From Anaerolineales bacterium (GTDB lineage: Bacteria > Chloroflexota > Anaerolineae > Anaerolineales > UBA6663), in contig JADLEU010000136.1 of the NCBI GenBank assembly GCA_020845955.1, positions 1 to 35,598 of the forward strand: a stretch of DNA of 35,598 nucleotides, given 5' to 3'. The notes under the pieces were generated by a model, which was given only the letters and a program-made list of their open reading frames with translations, was not told the origin of the DNA and did no database searches. Both the position numbers and the translations under genes were made by a program. This document shows, piece after piece, positions 7,260 through 15,509 of the stretch. Within the stretch, counting starts at the first letter, position 1, and every line of letters begins with the position of its first letter.

Positions 7260-7623
7260 GGCAAATTCTCGATGAGTGTCAGGCGCGGATGCGGCGTCAA
7301 CGGTGTCAACGGATGGGCAACGGACCAACGGATCAACCCCCGCGGGGGCAAAGCCCGCACGCCCCCCTGGCACCGCCCGCCACACCGCCCCCGTGGGGGG
7401 TGCAGGGGGGCAGGTGTTTCCCGGCCGCGGGCCGAGAGACGGCCGGCGGAGCTGGCGCAGCACCAACCTGCTAGCCGCGCGCTTCTGTTCTGGCCGCGCC
7501 AGGCTTTGCGGCCGATGCGCCGCCGGCAGGCGCGCCGAGTAGACGCGCGGGCGATGTGGGCGATGGGAGGTGGGTGAGCGCGTGAGTGGGAGAGTAGGAG
7601 AGTGGAGGCGAGAGGCGCCGGAG
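7260..7623. repeat. Intergenic repeat-rich region, 364 bases
   Basis: No gene is seen. The segment holds a GTCAACGG-type short repeat (about 7293-7336), a C-rich block containing one arm of a 24-bp repeat that recurs inverted at 9915-9938, and a purine-rich run at about 7575-7612 (GTGAGTGGGAGAGTAGG and similar). The same mix of elements appears at 9746-9960. This suggests a dispersed intergenic repeat family rather than regulatory DNA of one gene. Confidence 0.5.
7360..7383 (+). repeat. 24-bp dispersed repeat, copy 1 (inverted copy at 9915-9938)
   Basis: The 24 bases starting CGCCCCCCTGGCACC match exactly the reverse complement of 9915-9938. The two copies flank the MtaA-like and glucokinase genes. 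Confidence 0.7.
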
Positions 7624-8652
7624 CTAGTGGCCGTGGGCGGCGGCGACCATGGCGCGCAGGTTGGCGGTAGGGACTTGCGGCCAGAGGTCGCAGCCAGGCC
7701 AGATCGCATCGGCCCCCGCGGCCCGAGTGGCGGCGACGGCCGCGCGCACCTGGGTTTCGTCGCCGCCGGCCAAGAGGCCAACCGGGTCGAGGTTGCCAAA
7801 GAGCAGCGGCTCTGGTCCCAAGGCCGCGCGCGAGGCGGCCAGGTCATTGGCCTGATCCACGCTGAGCGCGTCGGCGCCGGCCGCGGCCAGCAGCGGCAGG
7901 CCGCGGTTGGTGCGGCCACAGACGCTGAGCACCCGCGGGGCCGGCAGCGCGGCCAACAACTGCTGCAGGCGCGGCAGCACCAAGCGTTCGAAGGGGCGCG
8001 GGCCGATAAAGCCCGGCGAGCCGCCCATCTCGTGCACGGTGATGAAGTCGGCGCCGCTGGCCCGGTAGAGCTGGCCGACATCGGCCAGCAGCGGCGTGAG
8101 TTGGTCGAGCAGGTCTCCGACGGCAGCCGGGGCCTCGCTAAGCTCCAGCAGCAGCGGGCCGGGATTCACGACCTGCATCGCCAGGGTGAAGGGACCGGGG
8201 ATCACGGCGCCGAGCACGATCTCGCCGCCCACATCTGCCTTGACCCGCTCAAGGGCCTCTGCCACCACTGGCAGCCGCCCGCGGCGCGCGAGCGGCCCGG
8301 CGCCGGGCAAGCGGAACGCCGCCGCCGATTCGGCCACGGTCTGCGCCACGCGGGGGAACTCGGCGCGCGGTTCGCCGGCGCGGAAATCGACGGCCGCGCC
8401 CAAGCCCTCGGCCTCGACGCACAAATCGCACGGCAGCACTGCCGATTCAAACCCGGCCAACCGGTAAGGGCTGGCGGCCACCGCGGCCAACCGGCCGGAG
8501 TCGGCGTGGATGGCGCTGAAGGCCAGACCGAGGCTGTCGAGCGCCGGCTGGGTGACGCTGATCAGCCCGCTGAAGCACGGCGTCCGGCCCGGCCGGCGGC
8601 CAGCCAGCAGCGCGAGCACACCGGCGCGAGCATTCGGAGTGGCGGTCGTCAT
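7624..8652 (-). CDS. MtaA/UroD-like corrinoid methyltransferase-family protein
   Basis: A 342-residue protein with the fold markers of the uroporphyrinogen decarboxylase/MtaA/CmuA family: PALDSLGL...HADSGRLAAVAASPYRLAGFES, VIPGPFTLAMQV, VHEMGGSPGFIGPRPFERLVLP, GADALSVDQAND, LFGNLDPVGLL and GADAIWPGCDLWP. Methylcobamide:CoM methyltransferases bind zinc through H-x-C...C. Here the Cys residues remain (C245, C321) but the His is Ser243 (LSVCGR). Either another residue serves or the protein is not a classical methyltransferase. No corrinoid protein or partner methyltransferase is in view. ATG 8652 is chosen over a TTG at 8673. It is divergent from glucokinase. Confidence 0.75.
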   Translation of the reverse strand: MTTATPNARAGVLALLAGRRPGRTPCFSGLISVTQPALDSLGLAFSAIHADSGRLAAVAASPYRLAGFESAVLPCDLCVEAEGLGAAVDFRAGEPRAEFPRVAQTVAESAAAFRLPGAGPLARRGRLPVVAEALERVKADVGGEIVLGAVIPGPFTLAMQVVNPGPLLLELSEAPAAVGDLLDQLTPLLADVGQLYRASGADFITVHEMGGSPGFIGPRPFERLVLPRLQQLLAALPAPRVLSVCGRTNRGLPLLAAAGADALSVDQANDLAASRAALGPEPLLFGNLDPVGLLAGGDETQVRAAVAATRAAGADAIWPGCDLWPQVPTANLRAMVAAAHGH

Positions 8653-8675
8653 CGGCGCGAAGGTTAGGCGCAATT

Positions 8676-8710
8676 GGCAGGAACGTCAACCCGTCAGGTT
8701 CCTGCCTGAC
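8676..8710. promoter_or_regulatory. Overlapping inverted repeats between divergent genes, possible operator
   Basis: GGCAGGAAC (8676-8684) is mirrored by GTTCCTGCC (8698-8706). Overlapping it, GTCAGG (8693-8698) and CCTGAC (8705-8710) form a second palindrome with 6-base spacing. Both lie in the 91-base gap between the MtaA-like gene and glucokinase. Confidence 0.35.
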
Positions 8711-8743
8711 AATTCGCTAGAGTGAAGGTGGAGGGCGACGCCC

Positions 8744-9745
8744 ATGCTGCTGGCTGCCGACATTGGAGGCACCAAGACCGACCTGGCGGTCTACGCGCCC
8801 GCGCTGGGACCGCACACCCCATTGGCCACCGGCTACCGGCGCAGCGGCCACTATCCCTCGCTGGAGGCGCTGGCCCGCGACTTCGTGAAGGACGTGGCCC
8901 ATCCGATCACCGCCGCCTGCTTCGACCTGGCTGGTCCGGTGCGCGGCGGGCGCGCCAGCGTGACCAACCTCGGGTGGGATGTGACCGCCGAGCGGCTGGC
9001 GGAGGCGCTCGGCCTGCGCCGCGTATGGCTGTTGAATGATCTGGAGGCCATCGCGCGCGCGGTGCTGCAGATGGGGCCCGACGACGCGCTCACGCTGCAC
9101 CCCGGCCAGGCAGAGCCCGAAGGCGCGCTGGCCGTGATCGCGCCCGGCACCGGGCTGGGCGAAGCGTTCCTCACCTGGGACGGGTCGGCTTACCAGGCGC
9201 ACCCGTCGGAGGGCGGCCATGCCAGCTTCGCGCCCAACGGGCCGCGGCAAGTGGGCTTGCTGCAATACCTGAGCCAGCGTTATGACCACGTAAGCGTCGA
9301 ACGCGTGTGCTCGGGAATGGGCCTGCCCAACCTGTATGAGTATCTGCGCGACAGCGGGGCCGCGCCAGAGACGCCGGCCGTGGCTGAGCGCCTGGCCGCC
9401 GCCGCCGACCGCACACCCGTCATCACCGCGGCCGCGCTGGACCCAGCCGCGCCCTGCCCGCTATGCGCGGCCGCGCTGGAGCTCTTCGTGGAGATCCTGG
9501 GCGCCGAGGCCGGCAACCTGGCGCTCAAGATCATGGCGACGGCCGGCGTCTACGTGGCCGGCGGCGTGCCGCGCCATATCTTGCCGGCGCTCACCACCGG
9601 GCGCTTCCTGCGCGCGATGCAGCACAAAGGCCGGCTGAGCCCGGTGGTGGCGCGCATGCCGGTGCACATCGTGCGGCGCTCGTCGGCCCTGCTGGGCGCG
9701 GCCAGCTATGGGCTGGCGCAGATGGCGCTGGCCGGGATCGGCTGA
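8744..9745 (+). CDS. glk: Glucokinase (ATP:glucose 6-phosphotransferase)
   Basis: A 333-residue cytoplasmic kinase of the Glk family (not the ROK type). The phosphate loop is DIGGTKTDLAVY at residues 6-17. LLNDLEA carries the catalytic Asp, GTGLGEA is the nucleotide loop, EGGHASFAP the glucose-contact region, and VAGGV the adenosine loop. It phosphorylates glucose to glucose 6-phosphate and stands upstream of gnd and zwf on the same strand, so the three form a glucose-to-pentose-phosphate set. GGTGGAGGG ahead of ATG 8744 is a fair ribosome site. The 249 bases to gnd contain repeats, so glk may be a separate transcript. Confidence 0.9.
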   Translation: MLLAADIGGTKTDLAVYAPALGPHTPLATGYRRSGHYPSLEALARDFVKDVAHPITAACFDLAGPVRGGRASVTNLGWDVTAERLAEALGLRRVWLLNDLEAIARAVLQMGPDDALTLHPGQAEPEGALAVIAPGTGLGEAFLTWDGSAYQAHPSEGGHASFAPNGPRQVGLLQYLSQRYDHVSVERVCSGMGLPNLYEYLRDSGAAPETPAVAERLAAAADRTPVITAAALDPAAPCPLCAAALELFVEILGAEAGNLALKIMATAGVYVAGGVPRHILPALTTGRFLRAMQHKGRLSPVVARMPVHIVRRSSALLGAASYGLAQMALAGIG

Positions 9746-9789
9746 CAGCCTATATAGCGGATTCCTGATGGGCGTAAGGTGTGGATTCG

Positions 9790-9847
9790 GCGTCAACGGC
9801 GTCAACGGCGTCAACGGATGAGGCAACGGATCAACGGATGAGGCAAC
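9790..9847 (+). repeat. Short tandem repeat of CGTCAACGG type
   Basis: Three head-to-tail copies of a 9-base unit (GCGTCAACG frame) are followed by two copies of ATGAGGCAAC joined by GGATCAACGG. The 16 bases CGTCAACGGATGAGGC at 9809-9824 recur exactly at 20709-20724, and a related array is at 7293-7336. Confidence 0.65.
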
Positions 9848-9914
9848 CCCCACCCTGGCCAAGCCCGCCACATCGCCCCGCCTGCGCGCCCCCGGCCTGC
9901 GGCCGGGAAAGGGC

Positions 9915-9938
9915 GTGGCGGGCGGTGCCAGGGGGGCG
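9915..9938 (-). repeat. 24-bp dispersed repeat, copy 2 (inverted relative to 7360-7383)
   Basis: Exact reverse complement of 7360-7383. The surrounding C/G-rich text is also similar. Confidence 0.7.
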
Positions 9939-9994
9939 GTGTGAGGCGCGGCGTACATGGGAGCGGTGTGCGCTCTAGATCGAGGAGGTGGCAG

Positions 9995-11005
9995 ATGCAG
10001 CTTGGAATGATGGGATTGGGCCGTATGGGGGGCAACATGGTGCGGCGGCTGATGCGGGCCGGGCATACCTGCGTGGTGTTCGATCACCACGCCGAGGCCA
10101 TCCAGGCCGTCACCGCCGAAGGCGCGACTGGAACTGACACCCGCGAGGCCTTCGTGGCCGCCTTGGCGCCGCCGCGCGCTATCTGGCTGATGATCCCGGC
10201 CGCCGCGGTGGACGACGAACTGGCCGGGCTGACGCCGTTGCTGGCGCCGGGAGACATCGTGATCGACGGGGGCAACTCGTACTATCGCGACGACCTGCGG
10301 CGGGCAGCGAGCCTGAAGGCCTTGGGCCTGCATTATGTAGATGTAGGCACCAGCGGCGGTGTTTGGGGGCTGGCCCGCGGCTATTGCCTGATGATCGGCG
10401 GCGAGGCGAAGATCGTGGCCCACCTCGAACCGCTCTTTGCAGCGCTGGCGCCGGGCCGCAGCGCGGCGCCGCCCACCTCCGGCCGGCCGGCGCGCGGCAC
10501 GGCTGACCAAGGTTACCTGCACTGCGGACCGCACGGCGCCGGCCACTTCGTCAAAATGGTCCACAACGGCATCGAGTACGGCCTGATGGGGGCCTATGCC
10601 GAGGGCTTCAACGTGTTGCGCCACGCCAACGCCGGCCAGCAGGCGCGGGCCGTGAGCGCCGAGGCCAGCCCGCTGAGCAACCCCGAATACTATCAATACG
10701 ACTTCGACCTGGCAGAGATCGCCGAGCTCTGGCGGCGCGGCAGCGTGGTGAGTTCGTGGCTGCTGGACCTGGCGGCCAAAGCGCTGCTCGACAGCCCCAA
10801 CCTGGCCCAATTCTCGGGTCACGTGGCCGACTCGGGTGAAGGTCGGTGGACCGTGGCGGCCGCGATCGACGAGGCCGTGCCAGTGCCAGTGCTCAGCGCG
10901 GCGCTGTACGCGCGCTTCGTCTCACGCGGCCAGGCGGACTTCGCCGAGCAATTGTTGTCAGCCTTGCGCTTTCAGTTTGGGGGCCACGTGGAAGCCCAGC
11001 CATGA
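9995..11005 (+). CDS. gnd: 6-phosphogluconate dehydrogenase, decarboxylating (short GndA/YqeC-like type)
   Basis: A 336-residue enzyme converting 6-phosphogluconate to ribulose 5-phosphate and CO2. The Rossmann start is [33 protein letters not shown] is the substrate loop, [21 protein letters not shown] the signature, and [19 protein letters not shown] carries the catalytic Lys and the nearby His-Asn. The length fits the short form (about 300-340 residues), which is often NAD-preferring, rather than the 470-residue form. GAGGAGG before ATG 9995 fixes the start; the ORF opens further upstream in repeat DNA. Its stop overlaps the zwf start (ATGA at 11002-11005), so the two are translationally coupled. 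A ~20-residue insertion rich in Ala/Pro/Ser lies near residue 155-170. Confidence 0.9.
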   Translation: MQLGMMGLGRMGGNMVRRLMRAGHTCVVFDHHAEAIQAVTAEGATGTDTREAFVAALAPPRAIWLMIPAAAVDDELAGLTPLLAPGDIVIDGGNSYYRDDLRRAASLKALGLHYVDVGTSGGVWGLARGYCLMIGGEAKIVAHLEPLFAALAPGRSAAPPTSGRPARGTADQGYLHCGPHGAGHFVKMVHNGIEYGLMGAYAEGFNVLRHANAGQQARAVSAEASPLSNPEYYQYDFDLAEIAELWRRGSVVSSWLLDLAAKALLDSPNLAQFSGHVADSGEGRWTVAAAIDEAVPVPVLSAALYARFVSRGQADFAEQLLSALRFQFGGHVEAQP

Positions 11006-12435
11006 CCAGCCAGCCGGCCGAGACCAACAGCGGGCCGCTGGGGCCCGCCGATGCGTTTGTGTTCTTTGGCGCCACCGGTGACCTGGCTTACAAGAAGATC
11101 TTCCCGGCGCTGCAGGCGCTCATCCAGCGCGGCCAACTTGACATGCCCATCATCGGCGTGGCCAAGTCGGGCTGGAGGCTGGAGGAACTACGCGCGCGGG
11201 CGCGGGCCAGCCTGGCGGAAAACGGCGGCGTGGATGAGGGCGCCTTCGCAAAACTCAGCCAGCAACTGGGCTATGTCGACGGCGACTATAACGACGAGGC
11301 GACCTTTGTCCAACTGCGCCAGCGGCTGGGCAACGCGGCCCATCCCCTGCATTACCTGGCGATCCCGCCCAGTTTGTTCGCGACCGTCGCCGGCGGGTTG
11401 GCGAAGAGCGGCTGCGCTGAGGGCGCGCGCATCGTCGTGGAGAAGCCGTTTGGGCGCGACTTGGAATCGGCACGGGCGCTGACGCGCACCCTGCACCAGC
11501 ACTTCCCCGAGCGTGCCATCTTCCGCATCGACCACTATCTGGGCAAGGAGGCGGTACAGAACTTGATCTTCTTCCGGTTTGCCAACACTTTCCTGGAGCC
11601 GATTTGGAACCGGCATTACATCGACAATGTGCAGGTCACCATGGCCGAAAGCTTTGGTGTGCAAGGACGCGGCAAGTTCTACGATGAGGTCGGCACCATC
11701 CGCGACGTCGTCCAAAACCACTTGCTGCAGATCGTCGCACTGCTGGCGATGGAGGCGCCCTCGCGCCGCGACCAGGATTCCATCCGCGACCAAAAGGCCG
11801 TGATCTTCAAAGCCATGCGCCCGCTTGATGCCGGGAGCGTGGTGCGCGGGCAGTTCCGCGGCTTCCGCCAGGAGGCCGGGGTGGCGCCAGAGTCAACGAC
11901 CGAGACCTTTGCCGCGTTGCGGCTATTCATTGATAACTGGCGTTGGGCCGACGTGCCGTTCTATATCCGCGCCGGCAAGTGCCTGCCGGTGACCGCTACC
12001 GAGGTGCTGGTGACACTCACGCGCGCGCCGCAGGCCGCCTTTGGCCTGGTGGGCGTCGACGAGCCCAACTTCCTGCGCTTTCGGCTGAGCCCGCATGTGC
12101 TGATCTCGCTGGGCGCGCAGGTCAAAGCGCCGGGCGAGGCCATGGTCGGCGAACCGGTGGATCTGGTCGCGCGGCACCAATCAGCCGAAGCCTCCCTGCC
12201 CTACGAGCGGCTTCTGGGCGACGCCCTGAGCGGAGAGGCCATGCTGTTCACGCGCGCAGACGCCGTGGAGGCCGCCTGGGCGGTGGTCGAGCCGGTGCTG
12301 GGCCAGGCCGCGCCACTGGCATTCTATGCGCCGGGCACGTGGGGGCCTCCGGAAGCGGAACGGATGATCGTACCAGACGACGGATGGCACAACCCGGCCG
12401 AGGCGCCGATGCCGGCCAAGACGGCCTCGCCATAG
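11002..12435 (+). CDS. zwf: Glucose-6-phosphate 1-dehydrogenase
   Basis: A 477-residue enzyme oxidising glucose 6-phosphate to 6-phosphogluconolactone. Nucleotide loop [15 protein letters not shown] at residues 24-38; EKPFGRDL; active-site [13 protein letters not shown] with the catalytic His-Tyr-Leu-Gly-Lys; and [17 protein letters not shown]. The start ATG 11002 overlaps the gnd stop. No lactonase gene (pgl) is seen in this window, so the middle step of the pathway is encoded elsewhere or is spontaneous. Confidence 0.93.
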   Translation: MTSQPAETNSGPLGPADAFVFFGATGDLAYKKIFPALQALIQRGQLDMPIIGVAKSGWRLEELRARARASLAENGGVDEGAFAKLSQQLGYVDGDYNDEATFVQLRQRLGNAAHPLHYLAIPPSLFATVAGGLAKSGCAEGARIVVEKPFGRDLESARALTRTLHQHFPERAIFRIDHYLGKEAVQNLIFFRFANTFLEPIWNRHYIDNVQVTMAESFGVQGRGKFYDEVGTIRDVVQNHLLQIVALLAMEAPSRRDQDSIRDQKAVIFKAMRPLDAGSVVRGQFRGFRQEAGVAPESTTETFAALRLFIDNWRWADVPFYIRAGKCLPVTATEVLVTLTRAPQAAFGLVGVDEPNFLRFRLSPHVLISLGAQVKAPGEAMVGEPVDLVARHQSAEASLPYERLLGDALSGEAMLFTRADAVEAAWAVVEPVLGQAAPLAFYAPGTWGPPEAERMIVPDDGWHNPAEAPMPAKTASP

Positions 12436-12721
12436 CCGGCGGGTGGCCTGCGCCGGGCGCAAACCGGCCAGGCGGCCTCGCTCAGCCCCTACCGGCTCCA
12501 CTACCGATAGTTCCGCAGGGAAGTTTGGCTCAGCAAAGGACCCGAGCGCTGGCCAGGGCAGGATCAAGAGACCTGTTCGGAATTGCCGTAAGCGCCGCCC
12601 GTGTGGCAGCGCGCCTGGCTGCCGGCCGAGGCCGGCACCGGCCCACAACTCATCCGCCTCGCTCCTGGGGCGCTGTGCGGGGGTGGGCCAACGCGATCCG
12701 GCCGGGTCGTCTGACACCTCA

Positions 12722-15178
12722 CTAGGCGCCATGCGCCAGTTCCACGTAGGCGTTTACGGCGCCGATGGAGAAGAGATGCAGCACATGGAGGGCGCGGGTG
12801 GCGGCCACGTACAGCAGGCGCCCGTCGAACTCGCTGGCTGCATAGTTGCCCGCGCCGGCATCGACGAGCAGGACCGCTTCGAACTCCATGCCCTTGGCCA
12901 GATGGACCGGGATGACCACCAGGCCACCCGCGTAGGTCTGCTCGGCCGTGGTGGCAACCAAGAGTGGCCCGGCCGAGCCGGGCGGCCAGTGGTTCGCCAG
13001 CGCAGCGGCCTGCTCGGCCGTCTTGGCAATCAGGGCGATGTTCTCGAAGCCCTGCTGCTGCAGCTCGCGCGCGGCCTCAGCCAGGGCGGGCACGAGCTCG
13101 GCCGGCGCGTCCAACCGGTGGAGTTGGACCGGGGCGCCGTGGCGCTCGAAGGGCCGCGCCAGGCGCGGCGCCTGGCCATCGGGCGCCAGCAACTCGAGGA
13201 TGCGGTTGGAGAAGGTGATGATCTCATACGTGCTGCGATAGCTGTCGGCCATCTCGACGAAGGTGCACGGCAGGCCGGAAAAGACCGGCCGCAGGTCATC
13301 CCACTCGGCCAGGCCACGATAGGCAAAGACGCTCTGGGCCAGGTCGCCCAGCACGGTAAAGGAGCCGTTGCGCGACAGCCGGCGCAGCACGGCATAGTAG
13401 AGCGGCGCGACGTCCTGGGCCTCGTCCACGACCACGTGGTCGAAGAGCGGCGCGAGCACGCCGTTCAGCAGCAGATGCAGGTAACAGAGCGCCGGCAGGT
13501 CGCTGGCGTCGATCGGCGCGCCGGGATCGGGCGGCGTGGGGCGGTGGAGCAGCTCCAGCTCGTCACTGCTGAGGAGACCGCGGCCCGCGCGCGCCAATTG
13601 GGGCAGATCGGCCAACAGTTGGTGGAAGCCGGCCAGCGGGTCTAGCGGCGGCCAGCCCCGTTCGAGTTCGGCCTCCAGCCGGCGCTGAAGCTCGGCGCGG
13701 ACCTGCGGGCGATCGACGCGCGCGGCATCTTCGTCTTTGAGGCGCGCCGCGCGCAGCACCAAACGCTTCCCCTTCCGGTCAAAGTGCTCGGCGAGGGCGC
13801 GCAGGGCCGCCGCCCCCTGCTCGAGGCCCGCGGCGGCCTGGCTGTCGTCCAGATCGCCATCGCCATGTTCCCGGGCATAGCGGGCATAGTCCGCCAGACG
13901 ATCGGCCTCCCCCCGGAGGGCATGCTGGCGCGCCTGTAGCTCGTCGCCCTCGGCCGCCAGGTGCGCCAGGTGGCGCTGGACGGCGGCGGCGTAAGCGCCC
14001 ATCAGGTCGACCAGCAGCAGCTCAATGAAGCGCTGACGCTGGCGCAGCAGCGGCAGCTCGGACAACGAATGATGGATCTCGAGCACGTGCGCCCGCGGCG
14101 CCTCGACGCTGACGCGCAAGGGCCCCAGCTTGTCGAACAGCATGCCCTGGGCCGGCACGACCAGCCGGGCCCGCCAGGCATTGACGAAGCCTTCCAGCAC
14201 CCGGCCAAAGCGCAGCGAGGCCTTGAGCTGGCTGCGGCGGGCATGCGCCTGGCGCTCACGCAGGGAGGCCGCGCCCAACAGCGCCGCCTGGGTCGTATCG
14301 ACCAGCGGGCGCTCGGCCAGGCCCAGGCGCTCCAGAGCCCAAGCTTCCAGCGTGCGCTGGTCGATGCCGGCCACGCCCAGCCCCGGCAGCACATTGGCAA
14401 TGTAACCCAGGAAGAGGCGGTTAGGACCAAAGATGATGCAGCGGCTGGCGTCGATGCCGGTTTTGTTGGGCGGGTAGAGCAGGTAGGCCACGCGGTGCAG
14501 GGCGACCGAGGTCTTGCCGCTGCCGGCCGCGCCTTGGACGACCAGCGCCTGCTGCGGCTCGGCGCGGATCAGGTCGTCCTGGTGCTCCTGCAGGCTGGCG
14601 ACGATGTCGAGCATGTGCGCCGCCCCGCGACCGGACAGGATCTCGCGCAGGTACGCGTCGGGATCGATCAGCCCCGGGCGCTCGGCGCCGGCCGGCCACG
14701 CCTCAGGGCGCGTATCGAACTCGTCGTGCAGGCTGAGCAGGGATTGCTGCTCGATGTTGAAGTGACGCTTGAGGCGCAGAGTCACGCTCAACCGCCCATC
14801 GGGGCTGGCGTATTGGCCGGGACCGGGGCGGCGGCGTGAAAAGAGCCGGCCGACGGGCGCGCGCCAGTCGAGGACGATCAGGCGGCTGTTGCGGTCGAAG
14901 CCGACCTTGCCCAGATAGTGGGTTTCGGCGGCCGGGGCGCCGTCGGGCACAAAGTCCAGGCGGCCAAAGAAGACCTGCTGGCGGGCAGATTTGAGGGCCA
15001 GATGCATCTCGACCAGCTTGCGGTGCAGCGCGGCCGTGTCGTGCGTGGTAAAGCCCTGGACTTTGTAGCTGCCGACTTCCGCGATGCGCGCTTCGAGGAT
15101 GGCCAGGGTCTCGGCCAGATGAGCGGTCTCCGCGGGGCGTTCGGGGTGTTCAGCGGTCGTCACGGTATCCTCCGGCAT
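12722..15178 (-). CDS. HelD-like superfamily 1 helicase
   Basis: An 818-residue UvrD-family protein with the HelD layout: a coiled N-terminal arm (LAETLAILEARIAEVGSYKVQG...), a Snf2-free region DFVPDG..ETHYLGKVGFDR...VLDWRAPVGRLFSRRRPG, then Walker A GAAGSGKTSVALHRVAYLL, Walker B VVDEAQDVAPLYY, motif III LGDLAQSVFAYRG, motif IV YRSTYEIITFSN and a C-terminal VIPVHLAKGMEFEAVLLVD...LLYVAATRAL. HelD proteins of Gram-positive bacteria clear stalled RNA polymerase from DNA; the activity here is inferred from family likeness. Start chosen at MPEDTV (15178). It is convergent with zwf and lies downstream of the small gene at 15221. Confidence 0.85.
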   Translation of the reverse strand: MPEDTVTTAEHPERPAETAHLAETLAILEARIAEVGSYKVQGFTTHDTAALHRKLVEMHLALKSARQQVFFGRLDFVPDGAPAAETHYLGKVGFDRNSRLIVLDWRAPVGRLFSRRRPGPGQYASPDGRLSVTLRLKRHFNIEQQSLLSLHDEFDTRPEAWPAGAERPGLIDPDAYLREILSGRGAAHMLDIVASLQEHQDDLIRAEPQQALVVQGAAGSGKTSVALHRVAYLLYPPNKTGIDASRCIIFGPNRLFLGYIANVLPGLGVAGIDQRTLEAWALERLGLAERPLVDTTQAALLGAASLRERQAHARRSQLKASLRFGRVLEGFVNAWRARLVVPAQGMLFDKLGPLRVSVEAPRAHVLEIHHSLSELPLLRQRQRFIELLLVDLMGAYAAAVQRHLAHLAAEGDELQARQHALRGEADRLADYARYAREHGDGDLDDSQAAAGLEQGAAALRALAEHFDRKGKRLVLRAARLKDEDAARVDRPQVRAELQRRLEAELERGWPPLDPLAGFHQLLADLPQLARAGRGLLSSDELELLHRPTPPDPGAPIDASDLPALCYLHLLLNGVLAPLFDHVVVDEAQDVAPLYYAVLRRLSRNGSFTVLGDLAQSVFAYRGLAEWDDLRPVFSGLPCTFVEMADSYRSTYEIITFSNRILELLAPDGQAPRLARPFERHGAPVQLHRLDAPAELVPALAEAARELQQQGFENIALIAKTAEQAAALANHWPPGSAGPLLVATTAEQTYAGGLVVIPVHLAKGMEFEAVLLVDAGAGNYAASEFDGRLLYVAATRALHVLHLFSIGAVNAYVELAHGA

Positions 15179-15220
15179 TAAACCACATGTCACCCCGGAG
15201 GCGTTTGTGACGAGAAGGGA

Positions 15221-15445
15221 TCAGCCGCTGGGGCCGCGTTTCTGCTCGAGCTTGATCTTGGGCGTGTATTCGAAGGCGTAGTCGTGCGGGCGTGGGTCGG
15301 TCGCCGGGTAGCGGTCGCCCAGGGCGGCCGGGAAGACGTAGCGCAACTGATCGTCGCCCGGCGGGACGGCCGCGGGCACAATGGCCGGGTCGCTCTCCCA
15401 GGTCTCGTGCGAGGTCTGCATCACCTGCTGGGCGGCGTGGAACAA
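15221..15445 (-). CDS. Small hypothetical protein, about 74 aa
   Basis: The text LFHAAQQVMQTSHETWESDPAIVPAAVPPGDDQLRYVFPAALGDRYPATDPRPHDYAFEYTPKIKL reads like real protein, and it has non-GC-driven composition. It lacks a recognised family. The start is uncertain: TTG 15445 or ATG 15421. The frame stays open some way upstream (GPFPSL...), so this may be the tail of an older, longer gene. It lies on the same strand between the antiporter and helD genes. Confidence 0.4.
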   Translation of the reverse strand: MFHAAQQVMQTSHETWESDPAIVPAAVPPGDDQLRYVFPAALGDRYPATDPRPHDYAFEYTPKIKLEQKRGPSG

Positions 15446-15489
15446 CGAGGGGAACGGTCCGACCCCGAGTTGACGCGGTCGCGGGGGAT

Positions 15490-15505
15490 GTCCCCTGGAG
15501 GGGAC
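15490..15505 (-). terminator. Hairpin just after the antiporter gene
   Basis: GTCCCC and GGGGAC enclose a 4-base loop, 5 bases beyond the stop codon on the minus strand. It has no T-run, so it may stabilise mRNA rather than terminate. Confidence 0.35.
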
Positions 15506-15509
15506 GTTC

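Noticed and set aside
7053-8081. 342-codon minus-strand open frame over the MtaA-like gene
   Set aside because: It is a shadow frame of high-GC DNA: composition is dominated by Ala, Arg, Pro, Ser and Cys, with no family motifs, while the other frame has clear MtaA motifs.
9461-10822. 453-codon minus-strand open frame over glk and gnd
   Set aside because: It runs antisense to two well-supported enzymes and through repeat DNA, and has no domain character.
12443-13645. 400-codon plus-strand frame opposite the helicase
   Set aside because: Antisense shadow; the helicase on the other strand has all SF1 motifs.
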